Program-made: the position numbers and the translations under genes
The notes under the pieces: generated by a model
Told to the model about the DNA's origin: nothing
What the model saw: only the letters and a program-made list of their open reading frames with translations
Databases searched by the model: none
Shown: positions 6,015 to 15,854 of the stretch, piece after piece
Layout: each line of letters begins with the position of its first letter
How positions within the stretch are numbered: position 1 is the stretch's first letter
Source of the DNA: Sphingomonas sp. PP-CE-1G-424
Lineage (GTDB): Bacteria > Pseudomonadota > Alphaproteobacteria > Sphingomonadales > Sphingomonadaceae
Assembly (NCBI RefSeq): GCF_004341085.1
Contig: NZ_SLXW01000001.1
Span: forward strand, 1,054,001-1,118,000
Reading direction: 5' to 3'
Length of the DNA: 64,000 nt

Positions 6015-8633
6015 TTAGGCTTCGGCTTTCTTCTTTGGCGCGGCTTTCTTGGCGGGGGCCTTTTTAGCCGGCGCCTTCTTTGCCGGAGCCTTCGCTTCAG
6101 TCTCGTCCTTGGCCACTGCTGTCTTGGCCGGAGCCTTTTTCGCCGCCGGCTTCTTGGCGGGTGCTTTCTTCTTCTTCGTTGCCGGCGCCGCGGCGGCGCG
6201 CGCGTCGATCAGCGACGCCGCTTCCTCGAGCGTCAGCTGGTCCTTCTCGATCGATTTGGGCAGCGTCGCGTTGGTCGTGCCGTCGGTGACGTAGGCGCCA
6301 TAACGCCCTTCCATCAGCTTGATCTCGGCCTCGGTGCGCGGGTGGTTGCCCAGCACCTTGAGCGGCGCCTGAGCCCCCCGCGCGGTACGTCCGCCGCCCG
6401 CTGCCGCTTCGGCGAGCTTTACGACCGCCGCGTTCATGCCCGTCTCGAACACGTCCGCCGTTGTCTGGAGGCGGGCGTATTTGCCCGCGTGCTTCAGATA
6501 CGGGCCGAACTTGCCGATCGTCGAGATGATCGGTTCGCCGGTCTCGGGGTGGTTGCCGACCGTCCGCGGGAGCGACAGCAGCTTGACCGCCCATTCCAGG
6601 TTCAGCTCGCCAATATCCTTCGGGATCGACGCCATCTTGCGGTCTTCGCCTTCGCCGATCTGCAGATACGGGCCGAAGCGTCCCGATTTACGCTCGATCG
6701 GCTGCCCGGTGTCGGGGTGCGTGCCGAGCGTCGACGGGCCGGCATCCGCTTCGGCATCGCCGCCGGGCTGCGCGAAGCGACGCGTGTATTTGCACTCGGG
6801 GTAGTTCGAGCACGCGATGAACGCGCCGAACTTGCCGCCGCGAAGTGCCAACTGGCCTTCGCCACAGTTCGGGCAGAGGCGGGGATCGCCGCCGTCGGCC
6901 TTCGCGGGGAACAGGTAGGGCGCGAGGAACACGTCGAGTTCGGCGGTGATCGCCGAGGGTTGCTGCTCCATCACCTCGTTGGTACGCGGCTTGAAATCGC
7001 GCCAGAACGCGTCGAGCACCGACTGCCACTGCGCGCGGCCGCCGGAGACGTCGTCGAGTTCTTCCTCGAGTTCGGCGGTGTAATCGTAGCCGACGTACTT
7101 CTCGAAGAAGCGCTCTAGGAACGCCGTCACCAGGCGCCCGCTTTCCTCGGCGAAGAAGCGGTTCTTCTCGATCCGGACGTAGGCGCGGTCCTTCAGCGTC
7201 TTGATGATTGACGCATAGGTGGACGGGCGGCCGATGCCGAGTTCTTCCATCCGCTTGACCAGCGAGGCTTCGGAGAAGCGTGGCGGCGGCTGGGTGAAAT
7301 GCTGCTCGGCGTCGACCTTCTTCTTGGCGGGCGCATCACCTTCGCGCATCCGCGGCAGGCGGCGGGCGTCCTCGTCCGCGGAATCGTCCGACCCTTCCTC
7401 GTACAGCGCGAGATAGCCGGGGAAGAGCACGACTTGGCCGGTGGCGCGGAGGATGTTGCGGCCGGTGCCGTCGGCCATCTCGACCGTCGTGCGCTCCATG
7501 CGGGCGGACGCCATCTGGCTCGCCAGCGCGCGCTTGAAGATCAGGTCGTAGAGGCGCGCATGATCGCCGCCGCCAGCCTTGTCCTTGCCGAAATCGGTGG
7601 GGCGGATCGCTTCGTGCGCCTCCTGCGCGTTCTTCGCCTTCGACTGATACTGCCGCGGCTTGTCCGGGACATAGCTCGCGTCGAAGCGGTTCGCGACCGC
7701 CAGGCGCGCGGCGCTGATCGCGCTGCCGTCCATCTGCACGCCGTCGGTTCGCATGTAGGTGATCGTGCCGTCCTCGTAGAGGCCCTGCGCGATCCGCATC
7801 GTGTGATCCGCCGAGAAACCGAGTTTGCGCGACGCTTCCTGCTGGAGCGTCGACGTCGTGAACGGCGGCGGAGGGTTGCGACCGGCGGGCTTGGTCTCGA
7901 CCGACTGGACCGAGAAATTGCCGTCGAGCACTGCCTGCTTGGCGCGGAGGGCATCGCCTTCGTTGCCGATCGAGAGGCGATCGAGCTTGTTGCCCTCAAA
8001 CTGCGTCAGGCGCGCGGTGAAGGCGGTGCCATCATGCTCCATCTCGGCCGTGACCGACCAGTATTCCTGCGGTTTGAAGACGTCGATCTCTCGCTCGCGC
8101 TGGACGATCAGGCGGAGCGACACCGACTGGACGCGGCCGGCGGACTTGGCGCCGGGCAGCTTGCGCCACAGCACCGGCGAGAGCGTGAAGCCGACGAGGT
8201 AATCGAGCGCACGGCGGGCGCGATAGGCGTCGATCAGATCGTCGTCCAACTCGCGCGGGTTCTTCATCGCCTCCGTCACCGTCGCCTTGGTGATCGCGTT
8301 GAAGGTGACGCGCTCGACCTCCTTCGGCAGCGCTTTCCGCGCGCGCAGCACTTCGCGGACGTGCCACGAGATCGCCTCGCCCTCGCGATCCGGATCGGTC
8401 GCGAGGATCAGGCGGTCGGCGAGCTTGGCGAGATCGGTGATCGCCTTCAGCTGCTTCGACTTGTCCGCATAATTCTCCCACGTCATCGCGAAGGCGTCGT
8501 CGGGATCGACCGAGCCGTCCTTGGGCGGCAGGTCGCGGACATGGCCGTAGCTGGCCAGGACGCGGTAATCGCTGCCCAGATACTTCTCGATGGTTTTGGC
8601 CTTGGCAGGCGATTCGACGATGACAAGCTGCAT
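6015..8633 (-). CDS. topA: DNA topoisomerase I with lysine/alanine-rich tail
   Basis: 872 residues from MQLVIVESPAKAKTIEKYLG; an AAGGA lies about 13 bases upstream. Toprim acidic residues are in ATDPDREGEA. The catalytic tyrosine is Tyr293 in TITYMRTDG. One four-cysteine zinc ribbon is visible (CPNCG...CSNYPEC), followed by further topoisomerase C-terminal repeats. The last ~55 residues are a KKAPAKK-type basic tail resembling histone H1 tails. TopA relaxes negative supercoils through a 5'-phosphotyrosine intermediate. The residue after RTD is Gly where E. coli has Ser. topA lies near dprA and plsY but is separated from them by a chemoreceptor pair on the other strand. Confidence 0.96.
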   Translation of the reverse strand: MQLVIVESPAKAKTIEKYLGSDYRVLASYGHVRDLPPKDGSVDPDDAFAMTWENYADKSKQLKAITDLAKLADRLILATDPDREGEAISWHVREVLRARKALPKEVERVTFNAITKATVTEAMKNPRELDDDLIDAYRARRALDYLVGFTLSPVLWRKLPGAKSAGRVQSVSLRLIVQREREIDVFKPQEYWSVTAEMEHDGTAFTARLTQFEGNKLDRLSIGNEGDALRAKQAVLDGNFSVQSVETKPAGRNPPPPFTTSTLQQEASRKLGFSADHTMRIAQGLYEDGTITYMRTDGVQMDGSAISAARLAVANRFDASYVPDKPRQYQSKAKNAQEAHEAIRPTDFGKDKAGGGDHARLYDLIFKRALASQMASARMERTTVEMADGTGRNILRATGQVVLFPGYLALYEEGSDDSADEDARRLPRMREGDAPAKKKVDAEQHFTQPPPRFSEASLVKRMEELGIGRPSTYASIIKTLKDRAYVRIEKNRFFAEESGRLVTAFLERFFEKYVGYDYTAELEEELDDVSGGRAQWQSVLDAFWRDFKPRTNEVMEQQPSAITAELDVFLAPYLFPAKADGGDPRLCPNCGEGQLALRGGKFGAFIACSNYPECKYTRRFAQPGGDAEADAGPSTLGTHPDTGQPIERKSGRFGPYLQIGEGEDRKMASIPKDIGELNLEWAVKLLSLPRTVGNHPETGEPIISTIGKFGPYLKHAGKYARLQTTADVFETGMNAAVVKLAEAAAGGGRTARGAQAPLKVLGNHPRTEAEIKLMEGRYGAYVTDGTTNATLPKSIEKDQLTLEEAASLIDARAAAAPATKKKKAPAKKPAAKKAPAKTAVAKDETEAKAPAKKAPAKKAPAKKAAPKKKAEA

Positions 8634-8975
8634 GGGGAAACCGGGGTCCTTACGTGTACGCGTACGAGGGTGGGGACGAAGGGGCAGTGCCGTCAACCCG
8701 CAGAGGGTTCAGAGTGAAGTGCAGAAAGTGCAGACGCTGGCGCGGGTTTTCCAGAGGGTCGCGAGCGAGAGGGTGCGAGATCGGCAGCATATCCTTTGAG
8801 GATGGCAGGCTGCGGCGATGCAGGACAGCGTCCGCGAAACCGCCGGCACGGGCCACCGGTTTGAGCCTTTGCCGAAGTCAAATTGGCCGATTCGGGTCTT
8901 TGTCGAAGCCAAATCGGGGGCGATCATGCGCGGCGAACTTACTTTGCATTAACCAGGCGGTGCATAGGTAAGCGT
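8634..8975. other. 342-bp divergent intergenic region
   Basis: This region separates topA from the divergent unknown ORF/chemoreceptor pair and must carry both promoters. The only structure I can support is an imperfect direct repeat at 8863-8917 and a TTAACCAG (one base off a CtrA half-site) about 25 bases before the ATG at 8976. Short open frames here have neither codon bias nor ribosome-binding sites. Confidence 0.5.
8863..8917. repeat. imperfect 24-bp direct repeat, 31-bp period
   Basis: GAGCCTTTGCCGAAGTCAAA at 8863 and GGGTCTTTGTCGAAGCCAAA at 8894; 19 of 24 positions agree. A 31-bp period is close to three helical turns, compatible with a paired operator, but no regulator is evident. 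Confidence 0.45.
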
Positions 8976-9290
8976 ATGAAATTCCAGCTAAGTCGGATGT
9001 TGATCCCTGCGCAGATCGCTACTGCGACAGTTGGGCTCGTCGCGTTGACGATGTGGCCGCCAGCATCGGGTTCGATGCTGTTGGTGCCGCTCGATCAAGA
9101 TGGCGGAGCGGCGGTGCAGGGTGCGCTGGCGGGCGGTGCGGTGTTGCTCGGGGCCGGGCCGATTCCGGGATCGCTGGTCGTCGTTGGCGATCGTGCCCGC
9201 ATCGCCCCCCAGGTCGCGTGGAATATCGTCATCATGGCCGCTCCGCCCGCAGGCTGCGGGGCCGATGTCGGTGCTAGGAAGCCAGCATGA
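8976..9290 (+). CDS. Unknown small hydrophobic protein coupled to chemoreceptor
   Basis: 104 residues from [10 protein letters not shown]. The N-terminal half is hydrophobic ([16 protein letters not shown]), followed by SMLLVPL and a glycine/alanine-rich stretch with [17 protein letters not shown] do not recognise a named family. The final codons overlap the start of the downstream chemoreceptor (ATGA), so the two are probably translated together. It might be a membrane or periplasmic partner of the receptor, but that is inference from overlap alone. The frame extends upstream without a better start; the ribosome-binding site is weak (TAGGTAAG). Confidence 0.6.
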   Translation: MKFQLSRMLIPAQIATATVGLVALTMWPPASGSMLLVPLDQDGGAAVQGALAGGAVLLGAGPIPGSLVVVGDRARIAPQVAWNIVIMAAPPAGCGADVGARKPA

Positions 9291-10921
9291 ATCGAATCGC
9301 CGCAGTGCTGAAGCCGGCCTTCTCCCAGCTGAATTTCGGGGCGAAACTGGGGGCCGCCGCAAAAATCGAGGATGATGCCGGCCTCAACCCGCTCGACCGG
9401 CTGCGGCGTCGCGCCGTCCAAGCCTGGGCGGCGATCGGCTGGATTTCGCTGGGGGGGCTACTGATAGGCAACGCCGTATTGGGCGCGGGCGCGAGCGTCC
9501 CGCTGTTGGTCATCGGCGCCATCATCACGGCGGGGCCAACCGCGATGGCGCTCCGCGGGCGCTACGATGTCGAGGCCCGGACGTTGATGGGGTCGCTCGC
9601 CGCGGTGATCCCGGCAATGCTCGTTTTCCTGCTCAAGGGGCATCCGTGGCAGATGGATGCACACATGTATTTCTTCGTCGGGATGGCGGCACTGGTAATG
9701 TTGGCGGACTGGCGGCCGATCGCGCTGGCGACGGTGCTGACCGCCGTGCATCATCTTGCGCTCGAATGGTGGGCCCCGGAATTCGTGTTCACCGGCACGG
9801 GTAATCTCGGCCGGGTGATCTTTCATGTCGTTGCGGTCGGGCTGCAATTCGGCGCGTTGACGGTGCTGACGATCCAGCTCGAGCGGCTGTTCCGGTCACA
9901 GAGCGCGGCGTTGCGGCGGTCGCGCGAGTTGACCGAGTTGGCGGAGGACGGTCAGCGGCGGACCGAAGAGGCGATGCATCAGGCGCGTGCGGCGGAGGCG
10001 GTGGCGGCGCGAGAACGCCAGCAGCGCGAGGACCAGGCGACGCGGATCGCGAGCGAGCGGCGCGGCGAGCTGGTGGCGCTAGCGAACGAGTTCGATCACT
10101 CGGTGACGTCGGTGGTGAAGAGCATCGGTCAGGCGACCGAACGACTAGAGCATGCGGCTGTGCGGCTCGAGGACGTTACCGGCGGCGCGACCCAAGATGC
10201 GGTCGAGGCGGCATCGGGCGCAGGCCGGGCGGCGCGCGACATAGCGCATGTCGCGTCGTCGATCCGCGACCTGTCCGAATCGATCCGGACGATCGCGATC
10301 GCGGCCGATCAGCAATCGGAATTGACCGTGGTGGCAAGCCTGGAGGCGCAGCGCAGCGTGCAGACGGTGGCGATGCTGGAGGATCACGCGGTCCAGATCG
10401 AGGTCTTTCTCGACGATATCCGCGAACTGGCAAGCAAGACCAATTTGCTGGCGCTGAACGCGACGATCGAGGCGGCACGGGCGGGCGACGCCGGGCGCGG
10501 ATTCGCGGTCGTCGCGGGTGAAGTGAAAGTGCTGTCGGCGGATACCAAGCGGGCAAGCGACCGGATCAGCACGCTGCTCGCCGGGATCCGCGAAGGCGTC
10601 GCGGATACGGGTGAGAAACTGCGCAGCGTCAACACCGCGATCGGCCAGGTCTCGGTGGCGGCATCGGGGATCGCGACTGCGGTTGGCGAGCAGCGCTTCA
10701 CGGCGCAGGAGGTCGATGCGGGTACAGCGCGCGCGGTCGACGCGGCGGACGAGATCGGCACCCGGATCGACGGCGTGGCGGCGGCGGCGGGATCGGCCTC
10801 GTTATTGTCGGCGTCGGTGCGGGGCAGTGCCAGCGACCTGGCAGCGAGCGCGCGAAATTTGCGGTCGTCGACCGACCTGTTCGTCTCGTTCCTGCAATCG
10901 GACGATGCAGCGGCGGCTTAG
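9287..10921 (+). CDS. Methyl-accepting chemotaxis protein with polytopic membrane input
   Basis: 544 residues. The first ~200 residues carry about five or six hydrophobic segments (between residues 43 and 197) instead of the usual two helices around a periplasmic sensor; short loops leave little room for an extracellular ligand domain. A coiled region follows (about 205-260), with no obvious HAMP domain, then a signalling hairpin with the MCP core around [20 protein letters not shown] and [12 protein letters not shown]. This tip binds CheA and CheW. No che genes are nearby, so it is an orphan receptor, perhaps sensing a membrane property or a small hydrophobic signal. It overlaps the small upstream ORF by 4 bp. 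Confidence 0.85.
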   Translation: MNRIAAVLKPAFSQLNFGAKLGAAAKIEDDAGLNPLDRLRRRAVQAWAAIGWISLGGLLIGNAVLGAGASVPLLVIGAIITAGPTAMALRGRYDVEARTLMGSLAAVIPAMLVFLLKGHPWQMDAHMYFFVGMAALVMLADWRPIALATVLTAVHHLALEWWAPEFVFTGTGNLGRVIFHVVAVGLQFGALTVLTIQLERLFRSQSAALRRSRELTELAEDGQRRTEEAMHQARAAEAVAARERQQREDQATRIASERRGELVALANEFDHSVTSVVKSIGQATERLEHAAVRLEDVTGGATQDAVEAASGAGRAARDIAHVASSIRDLSESIRTIAIAADQQSELTVVASLEAQRSVQTVAMLEDHAVQIEVFLDDIRELASKTNLLALNATIEAARAGDAGRGFAVVAGEVKVLSADTKRASDRISTLLAGIREGVADTGEKLRSVNTAIGQVSVAASGIATAVGEQRFTAQEVDAGTARAVDAADEIGTRIDGVAAAAGSASLLSASVRGSASDLAASARNLRSSTDLFVSFLQSDDAAAA

Positions 10922-11022
10922 TTCCCAAGTCGCCCCAATCTTTTCGAGATTAGCGCTCAAGCGACCCTTGCCTTGGCGGGGGGGGCTCGGTCGACGACCG
11001 TGAATGTCCGGGTGGAGCGGCG

Positions 11023-12114
11023 TCAGGTCAGGCTGACCCGGCCGCCGGCGTGGCGTTCGAGGCGACCGCTTAGCTCGAGTTCGAGCAACACCATCTGCAC
11101 GACGGCGGGGGGAAGGTGAGACTGGCGGATGAGTTCGTCGATTGCGACCGCCACCGGGCCGAGCAGGTCCGCTATCGTGCGGCAGTCGGTATCGCTGGCA
11201 TCCTGTGGGGGCGAGGCGGCGTAGGTTTCGATCGGGGCGCGGACCGAGCGTGGGTCGAACGGGCGGATCTGTTCGAGGATGTCGGCGGCGGACTGCACCA
11301 GCGTGGCGCCTTCGCGGATCAGCAGGTTGCAGCCTTGCGCGCGGGGATCGAGCGGGCTGCCGGGGACGGCCATGACTTCGCGGCCGGATTCGTTCGCTAG
11401 CCGTGCGGTGATCAGCGAGCCGGACTTGGGGACGGCCTCGACCACCACCGTGCCGATTGCGAGCCCCGCGATTATGCGGTTGCGTGAGGGGAAGTTGCGC
11501 GCCTTGGGTTCGGTGCCGGGGGGCTGTTCGGCGAGCAGGAGGCCTTCGGTGGCGATGCGCTCTTGCAAGGCGGTGTTGTCGGGCGGGTAGGCGATGTCGA
11601 TGCCGCTGGCGATGACGCCGATCGTCGCGCCGCTGGAACCTGCGCCCAGCGCGCCGATGTGCGCGGCGGTGTCGATGCCCCGGGCGAGGCCGGAGACGAT
11701 CGTCGTGCCTTCCTCGGCGAGTTGCAGCGCGAGCTGGCGGGCGAAGCGGCAGGCGGACGCGGACGCGTTGCGCGCGCCGACCATCGCGATGCAGGGGCAG
11801 CTGGCGTGGGCGATGTCGCCGCGGAGGATGAGCGCCGGGGGCGCGGTCTCGATCTCGGCGAGCAGGCGGGGATAGTCCGGCTCGTCGAGGAAGAGGTAGC
11901 GGGCGCCGAGCCTAGCGGTGGCGGCCATTTCGCGTTCCGCTAGCGCTGCGTCGGCGATTTTCGGCGCGCGTCCGCCGCCACGCTGTGCGAGCATCGGGAG
12001 TGCTTCGATCGCCGCGTCGGCGCTGCCGAAGCGCGCGATGAGCTGGCGATAGGTGACCGGTCCGATCCCGGTCGTGCGGATGAGCCGAAGTCTTGAGACC
12101 GTCGGGTCAGTCAC
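11023..12114 (-). CDS. dprA: DNA-processing protein DprA
   Basis: 363 residues. It has an N-terminal helix-hairpin-helix-like segment (LIRTTGIGPVTYRQLIARFG), the Rossmann-like DprA core with MVGARNASASAC, SGLARGIDTAAHIGAL and FPSRNRIIAGL, and a C-terminal winged helix (from about residue 300). DprA loads RecA onto incoming single-stranded DNA during natural transformation. The start is GTG and overlaps the end of plsY by 8 bp. The plsY-dprA pairing is common in alphaproteobacteria, where topA often follows; here topA is about 2.4 kb further on, beyond the chemoreceptor pair on the opposite strand. Confidence 0.95.
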   Translation of the reverse strand: MTDPTVSRLRLIRTTGIGPVTYRQLIARFGSADAAIEALPMLAQRGGGRAPKIADAALAEREMAATARLGARYLFLDEPDYPRLLAEIETAPPALILRGDIAHASCPCIAMVGARNASASACRFARQLALQLAEEGTTIVSGLARGIDTAAHIGALGAGSSGATIGVIASGIDIAYPPDNTALQERIATEGLLLAEQPPGTEPKARNFPSRNRIIAGLAIGTVVVEAVPKSGSLITARLANESGREVMAVPGSPLDPRAQGCNLLIREGATLVQSAADILEQIRPFDPRSVRAPIETYAASPPQDASDTDCRTIADLLGPVAVAIDELIRQSHLPPAVVQMVLLELELSGRLERHAGGRVSLT

Positions 12115-12721
12115 TCTTTTGCCGGTTGGACCCGATGCGCGGTTCGGTGCCGGAGAACAGGCGTTCGATGTTCTCGCGGTGCTTCCACAGGACGATCAGC
12201 GCTAGCGCGAGGAGCAGCAGGACGAGGTCGAAGCGACCGAACAGCGCGGCGGCGAACGGCGCGCTGAGCGCGGCGGCCATGCCGGCGACCGAGGATATGC
12301 GCAGGCCCGCGAGCAGGCCGAGCCAGACGACCGCGTAGACCAGCCCGAGCGGCCAGTGGAGCGCGACGACGATGCCCATGAGGGTGGCGACGCCCTTGCC
12401 GCCCTTGAACTTCAGCCAGACGGGGTAGCAATGGCCGATGAACGCGCCGGCAGCCGCGAGCAGTGCGTTGCCGGGGAAAAGATGCGCCACCATCAGCACG
12501 GCGACTGCGCCCTTGGCCATGTCGAGCAGCAGCGTGGCGGCGGCGAGGCCCTTGCGTCCGGTGCGCAGGACGTTGGTCGCGCCGATGTTGCCCGAACCGA
12601 TCGTGCGCAGGTCGCCGGCGCCGCCGAGCTGCGTCAGGATGACGCCGAACGGGATCGAGCCGAGCAGATAGCTCAGCACGAGCGATAGCGTGGGCGCGAC
12701 CCAGAGAATTTCCGTCTGCAA
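12107..12721 (-). CDS. plsY: Acyl-phosphate glycerol-3-phosphate acyltransferase PlsY
   Basis: 204 residues, mostly membrane. The three PlsY motifs are visible: SYLLGSIPFG; the glycerol-phosphate/acyl-phosphate loop SGNIGATNVLRTGRK; and the glycine-rich KFKGGKGVATLMG. It transfers acyl groups from acyl-phosphate to glycerol 3-phosphate, the first step of phospholipid synthesis, in the inner membrane. The start is TTG, with GGGGGA five bases upstream. It overlaps dprA. It is divergent from murI, with a family D repeat in the gap. Confidence 0.95.
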   Translation of the reverse strand: MQTEILWVAPTLSLVLSYLLGSIPFGVILTQLGGAGDLRTIGSGNIGATNVLRTGRKGLAAATLLLDMAKGAVAVLMVAHLFPGNALLAAAGAFIGHCYPVWLKFKGGKGVATLMGIVVALHWPLGLVYAVVWLGLLAGLRISSVAGMAAALSAPFAAALFGRFDLVLLLLALALIVLWKHRENIERLFSGTEPRIGSNRQKSD

Positions 12722-12821
12722 CTATGTCCCCCGTTCTGGAGGGGCTTATAAACCACGCGGGGCTGACGGCAAATGGCTGGTGTTTAGGCTTTCGCTGCCC
12801 CGACCGGGCATCGAGATCTGC

Positions 12822-12944
12822 AATCCTCCCGTAAGGGGGAGGTGGCGCCGAAGGCGACGGAGGGGGAGGACACGGAACAGAGGTTACCCCTTCCTCCCCC
12901 TCCGTCTGGCAAGCGCCAGCCACCTCCCCCTGGCGGGGGAGGAT
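12822..12944. repeat. palindromic repeat, family D
   Basis: Arms AATCCTCCCGTAAGGGGGAGG and CCTCCCCCTGGCGGGGGAGGA enclose the module ACGGAGGGGGAGGACACGG, AACAG and CCCCCTCCGT. It lies in the divergent plsY/murI gap; near-identical elements stand at 49.4 and 59.1 kb. Confidence 0.88.
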
Positions 12945-13015
12945 CGTCTGGCTCTGGCGACTGTCAGGGCGATCCGGCCTAGTTTGCGCCGGCTCATCCG
13001 TTCTAAGGACCAGAC

Positions 13016-13804
13016 ATGGACCAACGCCCTATCCTGTTCTTTGATTCTGGTGTCGGCGGGTTGTCGATCGTCGGTCCGGCGCGCGCGGCGCTGCCCGATG
13101 CGCCGTTCGTCTATGCCGCCGACTCGGCCGGCTTTCCGTACGGGACCAAGAGCGAGGCGGAGATTGCGGCGCGGGTGCCGGTGTTGCTGGGGCGGTTGGC
13201 GGAGCGGTATCGGCCGCGGCTGATCGTGATCGCATGCAATACGGCCTCGACGATCGCGCTGCCGGTGGTGCGCGCCGCGCTCGACCTGCCGGTGGTCGGG
13301 ACGGTGCCAGCGATCAAGCCCGCCGCGTTGCTTTCGAAGATGCGGACGATCGGCGTGCTAGGGACCGAGGCGACCGTGCGGCAGGCGTATGTCGATGATC
13401 TTGCCGCGAAGTTTGCGGGCGATTGCACGGTGCTGCGTTACGGCTCGGCGGCATTGGTCGAAATGGCCGAGGCGAAATTGCATGGCCGAGTCGTCGCGCC
13501 GGAACGCTATGCCGCGGTGCTCGATGGCTTGTTTTCGCAACCTGGTGGCGGCGCGATCGACGTGATCGTCAATGCCTGCACGCATTTCCCACTGGTCGAA
13601 GCGGAGCTTGCAGCCGCTGCTCCCGGCGTGCGCTTCGTCGATGGCGGACCGGGGATCGCGCGGCGGATCGTGCATCTCATGCAGGGCGAATCATGGTCGG
13701 GAGCGGGGGAGGGCGTTGCCGTCTTCACCCGGTTGGGCGACGAGGAGCGCGCGCTCGGACCCGCCTTGGCGGCGCACGGGTTTGGCAGGATCGACCAGCT
13801 TTAA
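13016..13804 (+). CDS. murI: Glutamate racemase
   Basis: 262 residues. Both catalytic cysteines are present: Cys74 in IACNTAS and Cys188 in NACTHFPL. The substrate/phosphate loop is FDSGVGGLSI (residues 9-18). The enzyme makes D-glutamate for peptidoglycan in the cytoplasm. Upstream (ATCCGTTCTAAGGACCAGAC) AAGGA stands before the ATG. murI is followed after 124 bp by hemA on the same strand; I see no feature in that gap. Confidence 0.95.
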   Translation: MDQRPILFFDSGVGGLSIVGPARAALPDAPFVYAADSAGFPYGTKSEAEIAARVPVLLGRLAERYRPRLIVIACNTASTIALPVVRAALDLPVVGTVPAIKPAALLSKMRTIGVLGTEATVRQAYVDDLAAKFAGDCTVLRYGSAALVEMAEAKLHGRVVAPERYAAVLDGLFSQPGGGAIDVIVNACTHFPLVEAELAAAAPGVRFVDGGPGIARRIVHLMQGESWSGAGEGVAVFTRLGDEERALGPALAAHGFGRIDQL

Positions 13805-13928
13805 GCGGTAACCTGGGACAATGTGCCACCTTGCGTCGCAGCCGCATCGTGGCAATGTGCTGCCAGGATGAGGAAAGCGATCACCGTAAGAGCGGTATTG
13901 CGCTGGAAACGAGTGAAAGCGAGGCGTA

Positions 13929-15203
13929 GTGCCCAAGCCTATGATTACCAACGGCATCTCGGCAACGGACTCCGCAATGGGTCCGCGAGTCGATTATTCG
14001 CGCGTTTTTACGCAGGCGATCGACCGGTTGCATGCCGAAGGGCGCTACCGCGTGTTCATCGACATTCTCCGCAACAAGGGTGCGTTTCCGAACGCGCGCT
14101 GCTTCGCCGGGCATAATGGGCCGAAGCCGATTACCGTGTGGTGCTCGAACGATTACCTCGCGATGGGTCAGCACCCGAAGGTGATCGCGGCGATGGAAGA
14201 GGCGCTGCACGACGTCGGCGCGGGCTCGGGCGGTACGCGGAACATCGGCGGCAACACGCATTATCATGTCGATCTCGAAGGCGAACTTGCCGACCTGCAC
14301 GGCAAGGAAGCGGCTTTGCTGTTCACCAGCGGGTATGTCTCTAACGAGGCGACGCTGGCGACCTTGGCTAAGGTACTGCCGGGCTGCATCATCTTTTCCG
14401 ACGAGCTGAATCACGCGTCGATGATCGCGGGCATCCGCAACTCGGGCTGTGAAAAGCGGGTGTTCCGCCACAATGACCTCGCGCATCTCGAAGAATTGCT
14501 CGCGGCCGAAGATCCGGCGGCACCCAAGTTGATCGCGTTCGAGAGCGTATATTCGATGGAGGGCGACATCGCGCCGATCTCCGCGGTGTGCGATCTGGCC
14601 GACCGGTACAACGCGCTGACCTATTGCGACGAAGTCCATGCGGTCGGGATGTACGGCGCGCGTGGCGGCGGCATCTCGGAGCGGGACGAGGTCGCGCACC
14701 GGATCACGATCCTCGAGGGGACGCTGGGCAAGGCGTTCGGCGTGATGGGAGGCTATATCGCCGCCGATCGCACGATCGTCGACGTGATCCGTTCGTATGC
14801 GCCTGGGTTCATCTTTACGACGTCGCTGTCGCCGGTGCTGGTGGCTGGGGTGCTGGCCAGCGTGCGGCATCTGAAGGCGTCGAGCGTCGAGCGCGAGGGG
14901 CAGCAGGCGTCTGCGGCGATGCTCAAGGCGATGCTCAAGGACGCCGGGCTGCCGGTGATGATCGGCGATACGCATATCGTGCCGCTGATGGTCGGCGATC
15001 CGGTCAAGGCGAAGAAGATCAGCGACGTGCTGCTGGCCGAATACGGCGTGTACGTGCAGCCGATCAACTATCCGACCGTGCCGCGTGGCACCGAGCGGCT
15101 GCGGTTCACACCGGGGCCTGCGCATACCGAGGGGATGATGCGCGAACTGACCGACGCGCTGGTGGAGATCTGGAGCCGGCTGGACTTGCGCAAGGCGGCC
15201 TAA
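13929..15203 (+). CDS. hemA: 5-aminolevulinate synthase (Shemin pathway)
   Basis: 424 residues from a GTG start. Alpha-oxoamine synthase signatures are present: glycine-rich [32 protein letters not shown], and the PLP lysine Lys268 in [13 protein letters not shown]. It condenses glycine and succinyl-CoA to 5-aminolevulinate, the first step of heme synthesis, as expected in an alphaproteobacterium. Family members usually begin close to DYSRVF, so the ATG at 13977 ([11 protein letters not shown]) is a competing start. Heme demand from the cytochrome oxidase genes elsewhere in the window fits, although the loci are 15 kb apart. Confidence 0.94.
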   Translation: MPKPMITNGISATDSAMGPRVDYSRVFTQAIDRLHAEGRYRVFIDILRNKGAFPNARCFAGHNGPKPITVWCSNDYLAMGQHPKVIAAMEEALHDVGAGSGGTRNIGGNTHYHVDLEGELADLHGKEAALLFTSGYVSNEATLATLAKVLPGCIIFSDELNHASMIAGIRNSGCEKRVFRHNDLAHLEELLAAEDPAAPKLIAFESVYSMEGDIAPISAVCDLADRYNALTYCDEVHAVGMYGARGGGISERDEVAHRITILEGTLGKAFGVMGGYIAADRTIVDVIRSYAPGFIFTTSLSPVLVAGVLASVRHLKASSVEREGQQASAAMLKAMLKDAGLPVMIGDTHIVPLMVGDPVKAKKISDVLLAEYGVYVQPINYPTVPRGTERLRFTPGPAHTEGMMRELTDALVEIWSRLDLRKAA

Positions 15204-15236
15204 GGCGGTTTCGGTTCAAAGCGCGAAGCGCACCGG

Positions 15237-15815
15237 TCAGTCTATAATGATGGTCGCGTTAGTGCCGGGGACTGCCAAAGGTTCGCCGAACCGTACGGTG
15301 TGAACCTGGGCGTAGTCTCCGTCGACAGGCTCACCGAAGACGTGGACGACCGAACGAGCCCCATCGACGACCCAATAGTTTTCGATACCGATACTGGCAT
15401 AATCGGTGCGCTTGGGACCCATGTCGCGGGCCCTGGTTGTTTCAGCGACCTCTATGGCCAGAATGATATCATCTGCGCCGAACAGGCGGTTTTCATCAGG
15501 AATACGCCGCACCAAGGCTGCATCGCATGCCCTGACAGTATCGCCGCCTATGTCGATCCCAGTTTCGCCAAGAGCAAAAAGACCTGCGGCACGCGCTGCA
15601 GGCGCAAGCACCTCAGACAGGCGAGACACACGAACAGTATGATTGCTCATTGGCGGGTTCATGCGTTCGATTTCCCCGTTGACCAATTCGATCTTCATGT
15701 CTTCGAACGCACCGGCTTCTGCCATGCGCATGAATTCTTCACTGGTGAATCGCGCTGGTGTCGAGCGAAACAGAAGATGGGGCTCGGCGCGGACGATGGC
15801 GGCGTGCTTGTTCAT
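15237..15815 (-). CDS. Uma2 (DUF820) family putative endonuclease
   Basis: 192 residues with the PD-(D/E)XK-like Uma2 pattern: FTSEEFMRMAEAG near the N-terminus, KIELVNGEIERM, RACDAALVRR (acidic residue in the motif), ILAIEVAETT and KRTDYASIGIENYWVVD. Uma2 proteins are abundant in cyanobacteria and scattered elsewhere; their substrates are not established. This single copy lies behind the DUF3429 gene with 39 bp between, at the end of the sigma-factor operon, and is convergent with hemA. It may be a recent acquisition, but I see no mobile element around it. Confidence 0.82.
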   Translation of the reverse strand: MNKHAAIVRAEPHLLFRSTPARFTSEEFMRMAEAGAFEDMKIELVNGEIERMNPPMSNHTVRVSRLSEVLAPAARAAGLFALGETGIDIGGDTVRACDAALVRRIPDENRLFGADDIILAIEVAETTRARDMGPKRTDYASIGIENYWVVDGARSVVHVFGEPVDGDYAQVHTVRFGEPLAVPGTNATIIID

Positions 15816-15854
15816 TAATAGACGATACCACTGATTCGACGCTGCGCCGAGTCG

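Noticed and set aside
8650..8971. Small open frames in the topA upstream region
   Set aside because: Several frames overlap on both strands, with no ribosome-binding sites and no protein-like pattern.
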